Source of the DNA: Euryodendron excelsum
Taxonomy: Eukaryota > Streptophyta > Magnoliopsida > Ericales > Pentaphylacaceae
Assembly (NCBI GenBank): GCA_033060915.1
Contig: CM065387.1
Span: 30,841,501 to 30,905,500, forward strand
Length of the DNA stretch: 64,000 nucleotides
Reading direction: 5' to 3'
Below the pieces are notes generated by a model that was not told where the DNA came from, did not search any database, and was given only the letters and a program-made list of their open reading frames with translations. This document shows, one piece after another, positions 20,786 to 33,438 of the stretch (within the stretch, counting starts at the first letter, position 1; each line of letters begins with the position of its first letter). The translations under genes were made by a program, and so were the position numbers.

Positions 20786-22881
20786 TGTCGCGCCCTAATT
20801 TTTTGTACTTGAAAAAGACAAGTGAGAAAAACACAGTACTCTCTCGTTAGAACTCATCCTCTTAAAAGAACGAGTGCGACTAGATTTGAATTAGAAATTG
20901 ATTTGATTAAGGGCTTTTGGAAAAGATTTGGAGTCGCCACCTAACTTGATTAAGGTGAGTAGGGTCACCTAAAACTAAGTACAATCCGAAGATTACACTT
21001 AAAGTTTTTGAAAAGATTTTGAAAAACTTCCTTAAGGGAGGGTTTTTAAGAAAATAGGTTGTTTGGAAACCTTTGGAAATATTTAAGCCCTTTCTAAAAA
21101 TAACTCCATTTTGGTCCTTAAAAACAATGATTCTAGCTTTGGAGGTTGGTTAGATGTAGGGAAAACTCACTAAGCCATCACCCTACCCCGCCTTTGCGGT
21201 ACCTACATGTCTATTTACCCTAGGTTCACTCATTTGGAATATTTGCTTAATAAATGTCCAAAACTATCCATTTTAGAAAAGAACTATATGATGCATGATA
21301 TGTAAGTGCAAGAAAAATAGTTGATTTTGAAAATAGATTTGAAAAGAAAGATTTGACTTTGAAAATAGATTTGAAAAGACTCATTTGATTTTGAAAGAAG
21401 ATTTTAGAAATTGAAATTGGAGATTTGAAAATAGATTTTAGAATTAGAAACTTGAAATAGATTATGGAATAGGAAGTTTAAAAAAGGTTGTGGAATTAGA
21501 AACTTGAAAAAGGTTATGACCGCACTCATAAGGGTTACCTACGTATCCTTTTTTGGGAATCAGGTCAGTCGTAGTTCAGACAAGAGTCTGATTGAAAATA
21601 GACACCTTGAGATTTTTGAAAAAGTTTAACTTGAAAATGGTTTGATTTGAAAATGGTTTGATTTGAACTTTGAATAGAAGATTTGAAATTGAACTTGGAA
21701 TTGATTTTAATTTGAAATAGAACTTGAGGATTTGAAATTGATTTTGATTTGAAAAGATTGAACTTGGAAGAAGAATTTGGACTTGATTTGGAAAGATTGA
21801 GATTTGAAAACATTTTGACTTGAATTGAAGTTTGAAAACCATCTTGGTTTTAGAAAAGAGTTGAGCTTTCTAACTTTAGGGTTACGGTTGAACTAAGGTT
21901 CAGACATCCTAGGATTTAGGTAACCTAGGGTTGAAGTACATAATTGAATTAGAAAAAGTTTGATTTAGACTTGAAAAGTTCGATTTTAGAAAGTTGGAGT
22001 TAGGAAAAGTTCTAACTAGGAAAGGTTCGAATTATGAAAGTGGGATTTAAGGAAGAGTTGTAAAGAAATTTAATTTGATTTAGAAAATACTTGATTATTT
22101 GATTTGAAGGAATTTAAAAAAACTTAAGGTTTAAGAAAGATTGGATTTGGAAATCTTCAAATTAAGAAAATTTCAAAATAGGAAAGTTTAATTTTAGGAA
22201 AGTACCAAATTAAGAAAGTTTCATTTTAGGAAAGTTTTGAATTTGGAAAGAGTTGGTTTTGGAAAGATTTCAACTTAGAAAAGTTCTGAATTTTGAATGC
22301 TTGGACTTAGGAAAGTTTAGAATTTAGAAAGTTTGAAATTTCGAAGACTGCTTGATCTTAGGAAACTTTTATGTGGACTTATCGTTTAAGGAATCAACAT
22401 TCTCGAAAGACATGCCGAATAACGGATATTCTTCATTAGCGGGTTAGTAGGTTCCAAAGGTGGACTGTTCTACCATCTCGGGGACTTAAGTTCCATCCCG
22501 GTTGACGGGTTTGAAGAGACTTACTGTTCTGAAGAGTTTTTTCAAAAAACGTGCTAAGCTGGATGGTCTTATCGCCTGATGGATGAACTCTCTCGAAAGA
22601 CTTGCCGGATTTGATTTGAATTGGAATTGGACTTGAAATTGAATTTGAGATTGAAATGAGGACTTATCGTCTCTAGGAAGACATGCTAACTGGAATTGGA
22701 CCGAGCAATGTCCTAAAGGCATTTTGGTCATTTTGCTTTTATTAGGCCCGATAGGCCTGCGAAGCGATTGATTGATCGGATTGAGTCTAAAAAATTAATT
22801 TTGACTTGAATGTGTCTGTGTCGGTTTAAATGTGAGTCCGGTCGAACCGAAAATTGTCAAGCAGGCATTTTCTATTAGACA
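20786..22881 (-). mobile_element. 5' LTR of element B (internally deleted)
   Basis: The minus-strand LTR ends GGGCGCGACA at 20786 and starts TGTCTAATAG at 22881. At 2,096 bp it is less than half the length of its relatives. The 3' conserved block, the hairpin (21577-21590) and part of the G-poor tract are present, as is the far U3 start. The repeat arrays, TATA box and leader are missing, with the breakpoint near 22370. It could not drive its own transcription from the usual promoter. The right flank at 22882 is non-LTR sequence; the left LTR is lost, so no target duplication can be checked. Confidence 0.75.
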
Positions 22882-23280
22882 AATTAGAGGCACGATTCTA
22901 AATTAAAGGGTATATTTGGCAAAATTAGAACTAGAAGGACCAAATCGATAATAAGTGAAAACTATAGGGACTACTGGTATAATTAGCCTTTTAAGTAAAT
23001 ATAATCCATTCAAAAGTTCTAATGTACATGTATATATGTAAATTTAGCCAAAACTAAATTTGAAGGAAGTCCAGAATGTTTTGTAATGGCATTATTTTTT
23101 AGGATTATAAAAAGACTATATTGGAGTTAATTACCATATTGATTTCAACGAATCAATAATGACACATTTATATTTATGTTTTAAATATTATCTTGAATGA
23201 CTTTCAAAATTTTCATTTTGAAAGAGATGCCATTTGAAAAATATTATCATATTAATTAAAGGACCAATGGGTACCATAAT
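22882..23280. repeat. AT-rich unit, copy 1 of three
   Basis: The segment starting agtaaatataatccatt (about 22995) is about 300 bp long. It recurs at 24853-25130 with high similarity (shared aatcaataatgacacattta and ttaattaaaggaccaatg) and more weakly at 25272-25540. Units end with TCTATA-type boundaries on the minus strand, reminiscent of Helitron 5' ends. No gene is seen. Confidence 0.6.
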
Positions 23281-24717
23281 GACTTGACTTTTTTGAACCA
23301 TTAATAAATAAAATAAGTAAACTGATTGGCCTAAAATTATATTTTTATATCACGTCAAATAAATTTTGTAGATAAATCTCCACGAATCAAAATAATCATC
23401 CTAATCTATACGTCGTGTCTCCAAAGGTACAATTTCAATTAATTCCCAAACATATATCCTCCAAATAAAATATAATTTTAATAACACCCAAAGGACGTCT
23501 TCAAAATAATAAACATTGCTCCAAAAATAATAATCAAATTCAACTTGCTATAATTAACTCCCAAAGTATGTCTCCATAATAATAAATCTCTTCACAGGTT
23601 TGAAATAATAAAATGATGTGCTCTAAATACTGCACTGGCGCTCACTTCGCCGTGACTTGAAAAATAAAATTTAAATCAAGAAGTATATAATATGATAGAA
23701 GTATAAATGCTCAATTTAGGACAATCAAAACGAACCTCAACAATTGAATTAGCTTAACAAATCAAATTTTTTTTTTAAAAAATATGATATTCAAGAATTA
23801 ATCAAAATTATGAAAAACCACGCTAGTAATACTTATTTCATTTTTTTTCATTAAGCTCAATACCTAAATCTTCTCAAGACCAAGCCAAAGGTCACCTGTG
23901 CCAAATAATAATACCAAATTTCAATAACCAATGCCTTGTAGAGTCACTATTCTTTACCAAACTTGGAGGTAAGGCCTAACCATTTGTAATAATACTAGTA
24001 CTATGACCAACAGATGTGTTTGTACATGAATTAATCATTTCTACGACATATCAGCCATAACAAATCCAACAATTTCAAATGTAATTTAATCTTGAAATTT
24101 TATCCACAGAAAAGTATTCGAGGATTAACTAGAAAAATTCAATAGATTCAAAAATTAAATAATCATGTAGTTTAACAATTAGTACAAATATTCAAAAGGA
24201 ATACAATTTAGAAATGACGGAAATAGACCCTTTGCAGATTTAGGAATGAACCTATTGTATACTTTTCAGTTTAATTTTATTTTTCAGGTGTAGGTGAATC
24301 AGGTGCCAGTGCAATTTTTAGTGCAAATTGAAATATTATTTTGGACCTGTGAAGAATTAATTTTATTTCAAAGATATATTTTGGAAGTATATTGAAGTTG
24401 TATTTTGAGGGCATGTGATGGGAATTAATTTGAAGTTGATTAAGTTGATATATTTCATAATCTCTGAAGAAATATTTATTATTGGAAGACATATTTTGAA
24501 AGTAATGAGCGCTGTATTTTTATTTCGAGAATATAATTTGAGAGTAAATTGAAATCATACTTTTGAAGACACGACGTATATGGATTATTTTGATCTGTAG
24601 AGATTTATTTATTATCTTAGGGAGGTCAATTTTTTTTGGCAACGTGATATAAAAATATAATTTCAAGTCATTTGGTTTACTTATTTAATTTTTTTCAACG
24701 GTCGGAAAACCCAAGTC
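23281..24717. mobile_element. Foldback element with long inverted repeats
   Basis: The left arm (23281 to about 23680) and right arm (about 24262-24717, reversed) share long blocks: gacttg at both ends, aaataagtaaac, attatatttttatatcac, atcaaaataat, cgtcgtgtct, cttcacaggt and tgcactggc. The loop of about 580 bp has no recognisable coding sequence. It is inserted within copy 1 of the AT-rich unit. No clear target duplication was found. It could be a MULE-like or foldback transposon. Confidence 0.6.
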
Positions 24718-25560
24718 GATATAGATTCATGACGTGTATTTGTTTATTGTTCAAAATAATTTTAAAAAAATTAATCAAAACTTTCTAGCTTAATGAATAG
24801 TATAGATTAAAGAAGTTTAATAAGCCTCTTTATCAAACAAATTATTGGACTTGAGTAAATATAATCCATTAAAAAGTTCAAATATACATGTACGTAAATT
24901 CAGCCAAAAATTGAATTGGAAGAAAGTCAAGAATGTTTTGGAAAGACACTAGTTTTTAAGAATTTAAAAAGACTGTTAGATTCAATTCCTATAATGATTT
25001 TAAGGAATCAATAATGACACATTTATATTTAGATCTTAAATAGTATCTTGAATAACTTTCAAAGTTTTCATATTGAAGGAGTGGCAATTTCAAAAAAAAA
25101 AAATCATATTAATTAAAGGACCAATGAGTTAATGAGATGCGTATTTATTTATTTTCTAAATTCAAGAATTTTAAAAAGAATAAATCAAGAATTTTAAGCT
25201 CAAATGACGTAAGAATGTATCTCTATAATATATATTATAGATTTATGACGCTTACTAAGTCCATTTACTGAACAAATTATAATATTTGAGTAAATCTGTT
25301 AAAAAGTTCAAATGTATACGGACATAAATTCGGCACAAAATCAAATTTAAAAATTTTACCATAACTGCTAATGGATAGCATTTATGATGTTTAGAATAAA
25401 TAAATAAATTAACTAAAAAGAACTAATAATAGCACGATACATGCATTTTATGTTTTTAAAAAATTAAAATTTTGAAAAAAATAGATTAAAATTTCAATTT
25501 TAAAGAACTCACAATGAATTACTATAATATATAGTATAGATATAATAGTTCACCACAAAA
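24718..25560. repeat. AT-rich units, rest of copy 1 and copies 2-3
   Basis: This completes copy 1 after the foldback insertion and carries two further tandem copies with a spacing of about 430 bp. Minus-strand boundaries read TCTATACTATTCATTAAG (near 24806), TCTATAATATATATTATAG (near 25243) and TCTATACTATATATTATAG (near 25540). Their TC start and TATACTA text resemble Helitron 5' termini, but no matching 3' hairpin with CTRR was found. Confidence 0.45.
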
Positions 25561-26097
25561 TCCTAAGTGGCCGACCCCGGCCTTGGTGCAAGGACCCTCC
25601 ATAGCCTCAAACAATACCATAGTTTTGGTGGAATCATGAGGTTCGAAAGCTCAAGCCTTGTTTCTCAGATTTGGACCTTCTTATTCCCACAATCTCCATT
25701 TCATTAATTGAGAAGTTAACATATTATCTAAAATAAAAATGAAAGGTAGATGAGTTGGCTTAAAACTTATTTTAAAATAAATGATTTGTGGTTATATATA
25801 AGGAAATAAATGTTAAACAAAATGCTATTTTGTTTATAAAAATTTTGTAAAAGTTCCATCAATATGATGTGATAGTGGCATTATTATAATTAAGAGTCAT
25901 TATGATGTGTGTGTGTATGTGTGTGTGTGTGTTTTTTTTTTTTTGCTAACTATCATGATGTGTGTTTGATTTTAAAGTGAATAGCTCTTATCCAACCACA
26001 TTATTTTAGTAATGAATTTTGTATGAGATTTTTATTTGTATAGTATTACCCTAAATATTAATATAAAATGAAGTAGTTTGGCTAAGACATCTAATTG
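25561..26097. other. Unassigned AT-rich spacer
   Basis: I see no supported gene. The stretch contains a (TG)n microsatellite followed by a T run at about 25906-25944. Confidence 0.5.
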
Positions 26098-26102
26098 AGC
26101 AT

Positions 26103-27422
26103 TGATTATACTCCAAAAGTGTAATATCAATCCCCTAATTAGTCGATTATTAGCTCTAGTTTAGATATTAGACTAGTATTTAATCCTTAAATTGTCATAA
26201 ACATCCCTTTTTTTTATTTTATCTAATTGCAGGGAATTGAGCTTAATTGTAGAAGAAAGGGCCAAAAAGTGCATCATTGAGCACTAACCGAGCACTAACC
26301 GAGCAATTTCCCAACTCGTCGAGCGATTGCCCAACTCACCCAACTCACCGAGCACTTGGCCGAGTGATTGCCCGACTCACCAAGTGAATTAGAAGTGCTA
26401 ACTTTAGAGAGCCATTTTAGCTGTTTGATTTAGGAGCACTAACCAAGCGCTCTCCTGACAGATCTCTGTTTTTGGCATCAACTATAAAAGGTTATTCTTG
26501 ATGTTTTTTAGAGGAGCTTTTTATATCTCTCATTTTTGTACTTAGATAGGTTATATTTCTTTGTATTTAGGAGTAGTATAGAGATATAAAGTTTATTTTC
26601 TTGCATTTTCCTTAGCGTTTCTTCATTTTTCTTGTAACCAAACACTTCAATTTCCTTCATCAATTTCCTTCAATCAATGTTAGATCAACATTTCTCTATG
26701 TTTTCTACCATGGAATCAAGTAGGTAATCATCTACTTGAATGCAATTGTGAAGATACACCAAGGATCTTCAAGGATTTCAATAAAGATAACTAGATTTTA
26801 ATGATCCATCTTATAATTTCTCTAATTCATCTTAATTAGGTTTGGATCTATAATAAAACTTGGATTCATAACACATTTTGGTAACTCCTATGCACAATTC
26901 TTCATTTGGTATTGGGATTGCACAAATCCAAGGTTTGTTTCTATGAGTCTATCAATGGATAACAATCCTACTCTCAATTAAGTATGAATCCAAGGTTTTA
27001 TGGTCTAAATCCTCCGAATCAAGGATCCACGAAGTGATCCTTGATTTGAGTTATCAAATCCTCCATTGAAACTCTTGTTGGACTTGGTTGATTGGATGAA
27101 TTGTATCCAAGCCCCTTTTAATTGTCTCTAAATTTAGATTTCAATTACTTGTTTAGTTGTTAATTGTTTTCAATTTCTTTGCATTAGCAGTTAAACAACT
27201 TATCTTCCAATATTAATAATATTTTCAATCTCTTTGACTTAGCTTCAATTCACTTAATTGTAATTCAATTCAAGTTAATTTAGTGTTCTATAAGTGTTGG
27301 TAGCCTATATTTGGCTTGGTCCTCGAGGAAATCAACTTCGGTACTCACATGATTTGTACTTCAGTTGCAACACCCGTTCTCTTACGAAGGTATAATTTTC
27401 AAACTTCTTTGGAAGTGATTCA
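26103..27422 (+). mobile_element. 5' LTR of a non-autonomous Athila-like element
   Basis: This 1,320-bp LTR begins TGATTATACTCCAAAAG and ends GTGATTCA. The right partner is 31520-32836 (1,317 bp). The flanking pentamers agcat (26098-26102) and agcct (32837-32841) are a target duplication with one mismatch. A TATAAAAG box lies at 26483-26490. The upstream part has repeated gagcactaacc and gattgccca(a)ctca words. Orientation is fixed by the PBS to the right and the purine tract before the other LTR. Confidence 0.88.
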
Positions 27423-27427
27423 AGTTT

Positions 27428-27445
27428 TGGCGCCATTACCGGTGA
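27428..27445 (+). other. Primer-binding site of the Athila-like element
   Basis: TGGCGCCATTACCGGTGA lies five bases after the LTR end. It is close to TGGCGCCGTTGCCGGGGA, the PBS of Athila and related elements. Confidence 0.75.
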
Positions 27446-28017
27446 CCAAAAGGCATGAAGGCAAACCTAAAGGACTTTGGGTTGGAAAGCAATTGGTGAA
27501 TTGGATCTCCATCACATCTATTACAACATAGTAATCTTCGACTAAGGCCATTAGTAACTTCGTTCCACCCTTTTTTGTGTGATAGCATGATAGATTTTGG
27601 TTTTTGATTTTTCCCTTTATTTTAGGATTGTTTTGTTTGTTTAGTTTTGAATTTTCATGGTATTACATTAAGAACTCAGTCAATGGATAGTCATTGGTGG
27701 TTAGGCTTGTGTGCTATATGTTTATTGGTGGTATTGCTTTTGCCTAAGAAGATTTGAGGTTTCGATTAGTTTGACATTGTTTGAATTGGTGAAAATATTT
27801 ATGCAAAGATTGGAGGGTTTGGAAGGCAATTGGTGGTTGAGGATTGTGAATTGACTTGTTGAGGCACGGATTGCCACTTTGTTTGTGTATTGCATACTAT
27901 TTTTGTATTTGTGTCTCAACCGGTAGGCATTCAAGAGTGAACCCCAATAGTCATTCCTCTATGTTTGGTAGCTCATTTTCACACTCATCATCTTCTTAAC
28001 ACATTGACATAGACACA

Positions 28018-29296
28018 ATGGAGTATTCTTCTCAATGGGTTGAGAATGATGGTAATGGGGATTTTCATGGTTATGGTGGTGTGGAAACACCTCCTTGTCG
28101 GTCTCTTAGAGACTATATTTGAGCTAGTGAGATTAGAGCCCAAGAACCCTCATCACAGCCTCTTAGAGAGTGCATTTGCACTAATGGCCAAAGGGAGTCT
28201 TTTTGTGCAACTCCCCATCTTTAGTTGTGTAACTAATTTAACCTTGTTATAGGACTTAAGAGCACCTTTTCATATCATTATCTAGCCTCATCTCAACCAT
28301 ACCAACAGCACTTTGGCCATTATCATAAATCATCACAACCCTATTTTTACCATGAGCATGAGCATATTGTATATCCATCTCCACCTAATGAGTCTTTTGA
28401 GGGTGATCCCCAGCTAGCATCTTTAGAATGGACAAAAAGCATGTTAGCCAATGTAAAGGGTCAAATGACCTTATTATTCAAAGTTTTGAATGTCCAAGAG
28501 ACAACCACCTACCAAGAGAGCTTTAGTGAAACCTATCCTAATTCTAAACCCAATCAAGAGCAAGACCATCCCATCGAGCAAGTCTATCCTATCACTCACC
28601 TCAAGAATGAGGACATCATCGATCAAACCATTCTTTGTCAAGAAATGGAGTTAGGGAAGGGCCTCTTAAGGTGAGTGAGAAAATCAACAAAAATGAGAAT
28701 AGGGATGAGAAACGTGAGAGAGAGAAGCCTATAATTCAGGCTCCTAAGCATGACAAGAGTGAGGAAAAGGGTAGTGAAGGAACTAGTGAGAAAGAAGAGG
28801 AGTCCAAGGAGGTCAAAAATGATGAAGACAAAAGTGAGGACCCTCTAGAGAGAGCTCTTTCCTGTGGTGAAGGTCTTGAGCCTTTGGATGTTGGGGATGC
28901 TTAAGTGCAAGAGGATATGGTTAGGTTAGAGGATGTGCCCACAATATTGGAGGGTCAAGTGACCCCTACCCTTAAGCCTCTCAAACTTAGTCCTGATACG
29001 CCAACTCCTTTGAAGCTTGAAACCCTGCTATTAGAATCGATTACCTTTCACCTAGGCAAGCAACTAGATAGAGAGGGGGGTTAAGAGGTTAATAGAATGA
29101 CTTTGAGGGCCACCTTAGTGCACGATCCTTTGACTCCCTTTACATTCTATGACCCTTTTGACCCGTTTGCGTGTACTTGTTATATCCCTGAGTTCATCAA
29201 GGATATTACACTTGATTGTGTCTACCCTCATTTAACCTCTTCACAAATTGTCATTGTGGACATGTGGAATGATGGTAACTTTTCCCTTATGGTATA
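28018..29296 (+). pseudogene. Broken ORF of the non-autonomous element, unknown function
   Basis: ATG at 28018 opens MEYSSQWVENDGNGD, which stops at 28120-28122 but continues in the same frame to about 28223. A later stretch of that frame (about 28280-28674) is rich in H, Y, Q and S, then reads SLEWTKSMLANVKGQM and an acidic tail. A shift leads to another frame from 28635 to 29296 with internal stops. It includes a highly charged K/E region and ends in YPHLTSSQIVIVDMWNDG. I recognise no protease, RT or integrase motif. The position after an Athila-like PBS suggests a gag-derived or element-specific protein. The element cannot encode its own mobilisation. Confidence 0.5.
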
Positions 29297-31507
29297 GAGT
29301 GATCTCCTTCTTGTTTGTTTGGGTAGGAGTAGAAGTAGTTTAGATAGTTTTTGTTTTTGCTTTTGGTTTTATTTTATTAGTAGGATGCATCTTAGTTGGG
29401 AGGTACACTAGGCACCCTAACCTCTCTTCCCTCACGTTTTGTCTCACTCCTTGTCATATCTTCATGCATTGAGAATAATGCATCATTTTAGTTTTTTTTT
29501 TTTTGGGGGGGGGGGGGGTTAGTAGAGTAGTTGTAAAGGCTTAACCTCTATTTTTGCTTTCTTTTTTTTTTGTTAATTTTTGTAGTTTTGCTTTTGTTTT
29601 GTTAATTTTTGTAGAAATTTTTGAAATTTTGAGCCAATGATGATGACTTCGTCTAGTTAGAGGTAGAGTTTAGATACCATCTTTACATACATGTATTCCA
29701 TCATTTGTATCTAAAGCTATACTGTTCATGGTGGATGTCATTTTTGAACTTCATTGTTATATCTCTAGTATTATACTTCGATCTCTCTATTGTTTATTAA
29801 CTATTCTCAGGTATTACATTGAATGATGATCATTAGACTACTTGGGATTCTTTGGTAAGAGGTTGAAGTATCTTGTGGTTTCGACATTTTATTTGGTTAT
29901 CTTTAGCACATCTTTCCATACTTTACATGCCATCTCTTTGTAATACATGGTGGATGTATTGATACTTTAGATAGGGACCAAAGCATATTCATTAGATTCA
30001 ATCTATGAATTTTGAATAGTTAGAGTGTTGCATGACTTATATTCATAGCATGATAAGCATTTCACTCTTTGATTGTTATCTTTAGTACACATTAGTGAGG
30101 GGATTTCACTCATTACAAATCATGCATGTAGCTTCATTGCATTAGTTTGTGCATTTGTAGCCTTATTTGAGTGGAGATCTTAACCTTGTGAGTTTTAGAG
30201 CTTCATACCTTCTTTGAGGAGAATTTTCGTTTACTCAATAAGATTTATATTGATCCTTATCTTTTTTAATGGCTTCATTGTATTTGCATTTGGCTTATTT
30301 ATTTTATATTGACTCACATTGTGGATAACTCACATTCATTCAAGATCTATTTCATGTATACTATGAAAATGATTTTAGGCAATCTTTCATCATTTTGAGC
30401 CACCAAATTCTTGTTTTTATTCCCTTTGCAACCATGTCTTTCTACCTTTTAAATGTGTTATCTTACTTGAGAAGTGATCATTGATGAAATAACTTTTCTC
30501 GCTAGTTGAAGAGGCACAAACCTTTATTCTTTAGAAGCTCTTGAGAAAACAAATAAGAGTTATGTTTTAAATGAGAAAATTTTGAAAGTGCAAAAGGAGT
30601 AGCAAAGAAGAGTGAAAGAAAAGAAAAGGACAATGGGATTGAAAACAAATCAAAAGAAAGGAAAAAAAAGAAATGAAATAAGAAAATGGATTGAAGCCTC
30701 AAAGAGCAAGGAAATGTGTTAGAAAGTTAGAGTTGACAAAGAAAGAGAAGAATTGCTTCATTGACATTACATGCCTTGATCATACATGTAGTGTATTCTT
30801 ATACCTCTTCCTTCCTTCATATACCTTACCTTGAAATCCTATTGGCCTTCCCTTACAAAGTCCTTTATGATCCAAAACATGCATTTCATTTGAGATTTTG
30901 TTTGAATTTGAGCTCTTACTTGTCATTATAATTAGTTGATATCTAAGCTATAAGCATTTTTTCATGAATTCATGCCAAGATTGATACACTTTCATTATGG
31001 TGGTTTTTTGATATTTGGATTGCTCTCTTGCATATTATCGTATTTACTCCTTTTTAGAGCTTTCCATTAAGAGGAACCTTGTGCTTAGTTGCTTGAGACT
31101 GTATGCCGGTGAGGATTTGGATTGAAGCTCCAAGGCTAAGAATGAGTAGATACTTTTGAGCTACATTGCATAATTCTAGCACACACACATGAACCTCATT
31201 TTTGTGTCCTTATTGATATAATCTTGCTTACATTGATTTTAAAGGTGAAAATTTGAGATTGCTTTGATATATTTATGCCTCATTCTTATATTGTTCTTAG
31301 TCTTTGATTGATGATTATGAGTTGATATTTGTGGGTGCCATCACAGTAAGCTCTCACGAGATACCACTCGTCCACTAGAGATAACCTAAGGATTTAAAGG
31401 CTTGATGCATAGGCCAAATGGATCTGTGGCTCCTACAAAAATGGAGATTTATCTTATGTACATACTTGCTTTAGTTGTAGATTTTGATAGGAACTAAAAA
31501 AAAGCTA
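29297..31507 (+). mobile_element. Non-coding interior of the Athila-like element
   Basis: About 2.2 kb lacks a convincing ORF. A T12-14/G14 run at 29491-29518 follows a tgagaataatgcatcatttt box, which resembles the tgaggacaatg...gggg signature found downstream of coding sequence in Athila-type elements. The 66-residue minus-strand ORF near 30600 is low complexity. Confidence 0.5.
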
Positions 31508-31519
31508 AGTTGGGGGGTG
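31508..31519 (+). other. Polypurine tract of the Athila-like element
   Basis: agttggggggtg abuts the 3' LTR start TGATTACACTCC. It is the expected plus-strand priming site. Confidence 0.7.
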
Positions 31520-32836
31520 TGATTACACTCCAAAAGTATAATCTCAATTCCTTAATTAGTGGATTGTTAGCACTAGTTTAGGTATTAGACTAGTATTTTA
31601 TCCTTGAATTGTCCTAAACATGCCTTTTTGTTCTTATTGCAGGAAATGAAGCTTTATTGTAGAAGAAAGGCCCTAAAGTGCATTACCGAGCGCTAACCGA
31701 GCATTAACCAAGCGCTTGGCTAAGTGATTGCCCAACTTACTGAGCTATCACCCAACTCACCAAGCGCTTGGCCGAACGATCACCCAACTCATCAAGTGAA
31801 TCAAGAGTGCTAACTTCAGAGAGCCATGTTAGCCATTTAATTAGTAGTGCTAACTGAGCATTAATCGAGCACTCACCCAGCGCTCGCCTAACGGACTCCT
31901 ATATTTTGCATCAACTATAAAAAGTTGTTTCGGACATTTTTGAGGGAAGCTTTTTATATCTCTCATTTTTGTACTTAGATAGGTTAGATCTCTTTGTATT
32001 TAGTAGTATAGAGATAGAAACTTTATTTTCTTACATTTTTCTTAGCTTTCCTTCATTTTTTTTTGTAACCAAACACTTTAATTCCCTTCAATCAATGTTA
32101 GATCTACACTTCTCAATACTTCCTACAGTGGAATCAAGTAGCTAATCATCTACCTGAATGTAATTGTAAAGATACACCAAGGATCTTCAATGATTTCAAT
32201 GGAGGTAACTAGATTTCAATGATCTATCTTATGATTTCTCTAATTCATCCTAATTGGGTTTGGATCTATGAGAAAACTTAGATTAACACAATTTGGTAAC
32301 TCCTATGCATAATTCTTCAATTGGTATAGGGATTACACAAATTCAAGGTTTGTTTCTATGATTCTATCAATGGATAACAATCCTACTCTCAATTAAGTAT
32401 GAATCCAAAGTTTTATAGTCTAAATCCTCCAAATCAAGGATCCACGAAGTGATCCTTAATTTGAGTTATCAGATCCTCCATTGAAACTCTTGTTAGACTT
32501 GGTTGATTAGATCAATTGTATCCGAGCTCCTTTTAATTGTCTCTAAATCTAAATTTCAATTACTTGCTTGGTTGTTAATTGTTTTTAATTGCTTTGCAAT
32601 AGTAGTTAAACAACCTCTCTTCTAACAGTAATTATATTTTTGGTCACTTTGGCTTAGCTTCAATTTATTTAGTTACAATTCAATTCAAGATAGTTTAGTG
32701 TTCTCTAAGTGTTGGTAACCTATATTTGGTTTGGTTCTTAAGAAAATCAACTTCGGTACTCCTCGAATTTATACTTTAATCGTGACACCCGTTTTCTTGC
32801 GGGGCTCAATTTTCAAAGATCTTTGGAAGCAATTCA
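31520..32836 (+). mobile_element. 3' LTR of the Athila-like element
   Basis: Begins TGATTACACTCCAAAAG and ends GCAATTCA. It aligns along its whole length with 26103-27422 but with many substitutions and small indels, so the insertion is not recent. TATAAAAA lies at 31916-31923. Confidence 0.88.
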
Positions 32837-32841
32837 AGCCT

Positions 32842-33435
32842 CCTCTAGTTCATTAATTGATGGAATGAAGATTTCTATTCCAACCATGTAATGGAGAAGA
32901 TCGTGATCCTTGTTTCTCTATGCTTACTGTGAATGAGTTATTGGTCAATGCAAGACAAGGGACTTTTGCTTCTTAGAGGAAGATATTCAATTAAACGTTA
33001 TTCTTTCATGCGTTAAGAATTAATGTTTGGTTTGGTTTTTATTTTTATTTTTATCAAGCTCCCTTATGTTTTCTACGTGATATGTATCACGAGACTAACT
33101 TCTAGTATGTTATTGTTTTCCATATCTACGGTTTTGGTAATCAAGTAATTCCCATTTCTATGGTTTAGTAATTAGTATTCTGGAATTAAATAATTTTTGT
33201 ATCTTTAAGTTGCTTAAGTAAATAAATTGCAGGTTTTGAGCAAAATCTTTGTTGATGTTGCATATTAGGGTTCTAGTTTGTTTTTATAAAATAATGAGTT
33301 GTCAAGATTAGCTTCACCAATTTAAATGCTATATGATATAAGATATGATGCTTCTGACGTGATTTTCTGATCGACTTTACTTTGTTACAATACGTGGTTG
33401 GTGTTGGAATAATTTTTTATGACATTTCGAAACTT
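32842..33435. other. Unassigned AT-rich spacer
   Basis: About 600 bp between the Athila-like 3' LTR and the PIF/Harbinger-like element. No gene or repeat structure is recognised. Confidence 0.5.
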
Positions 33436-33438
33436 TTA

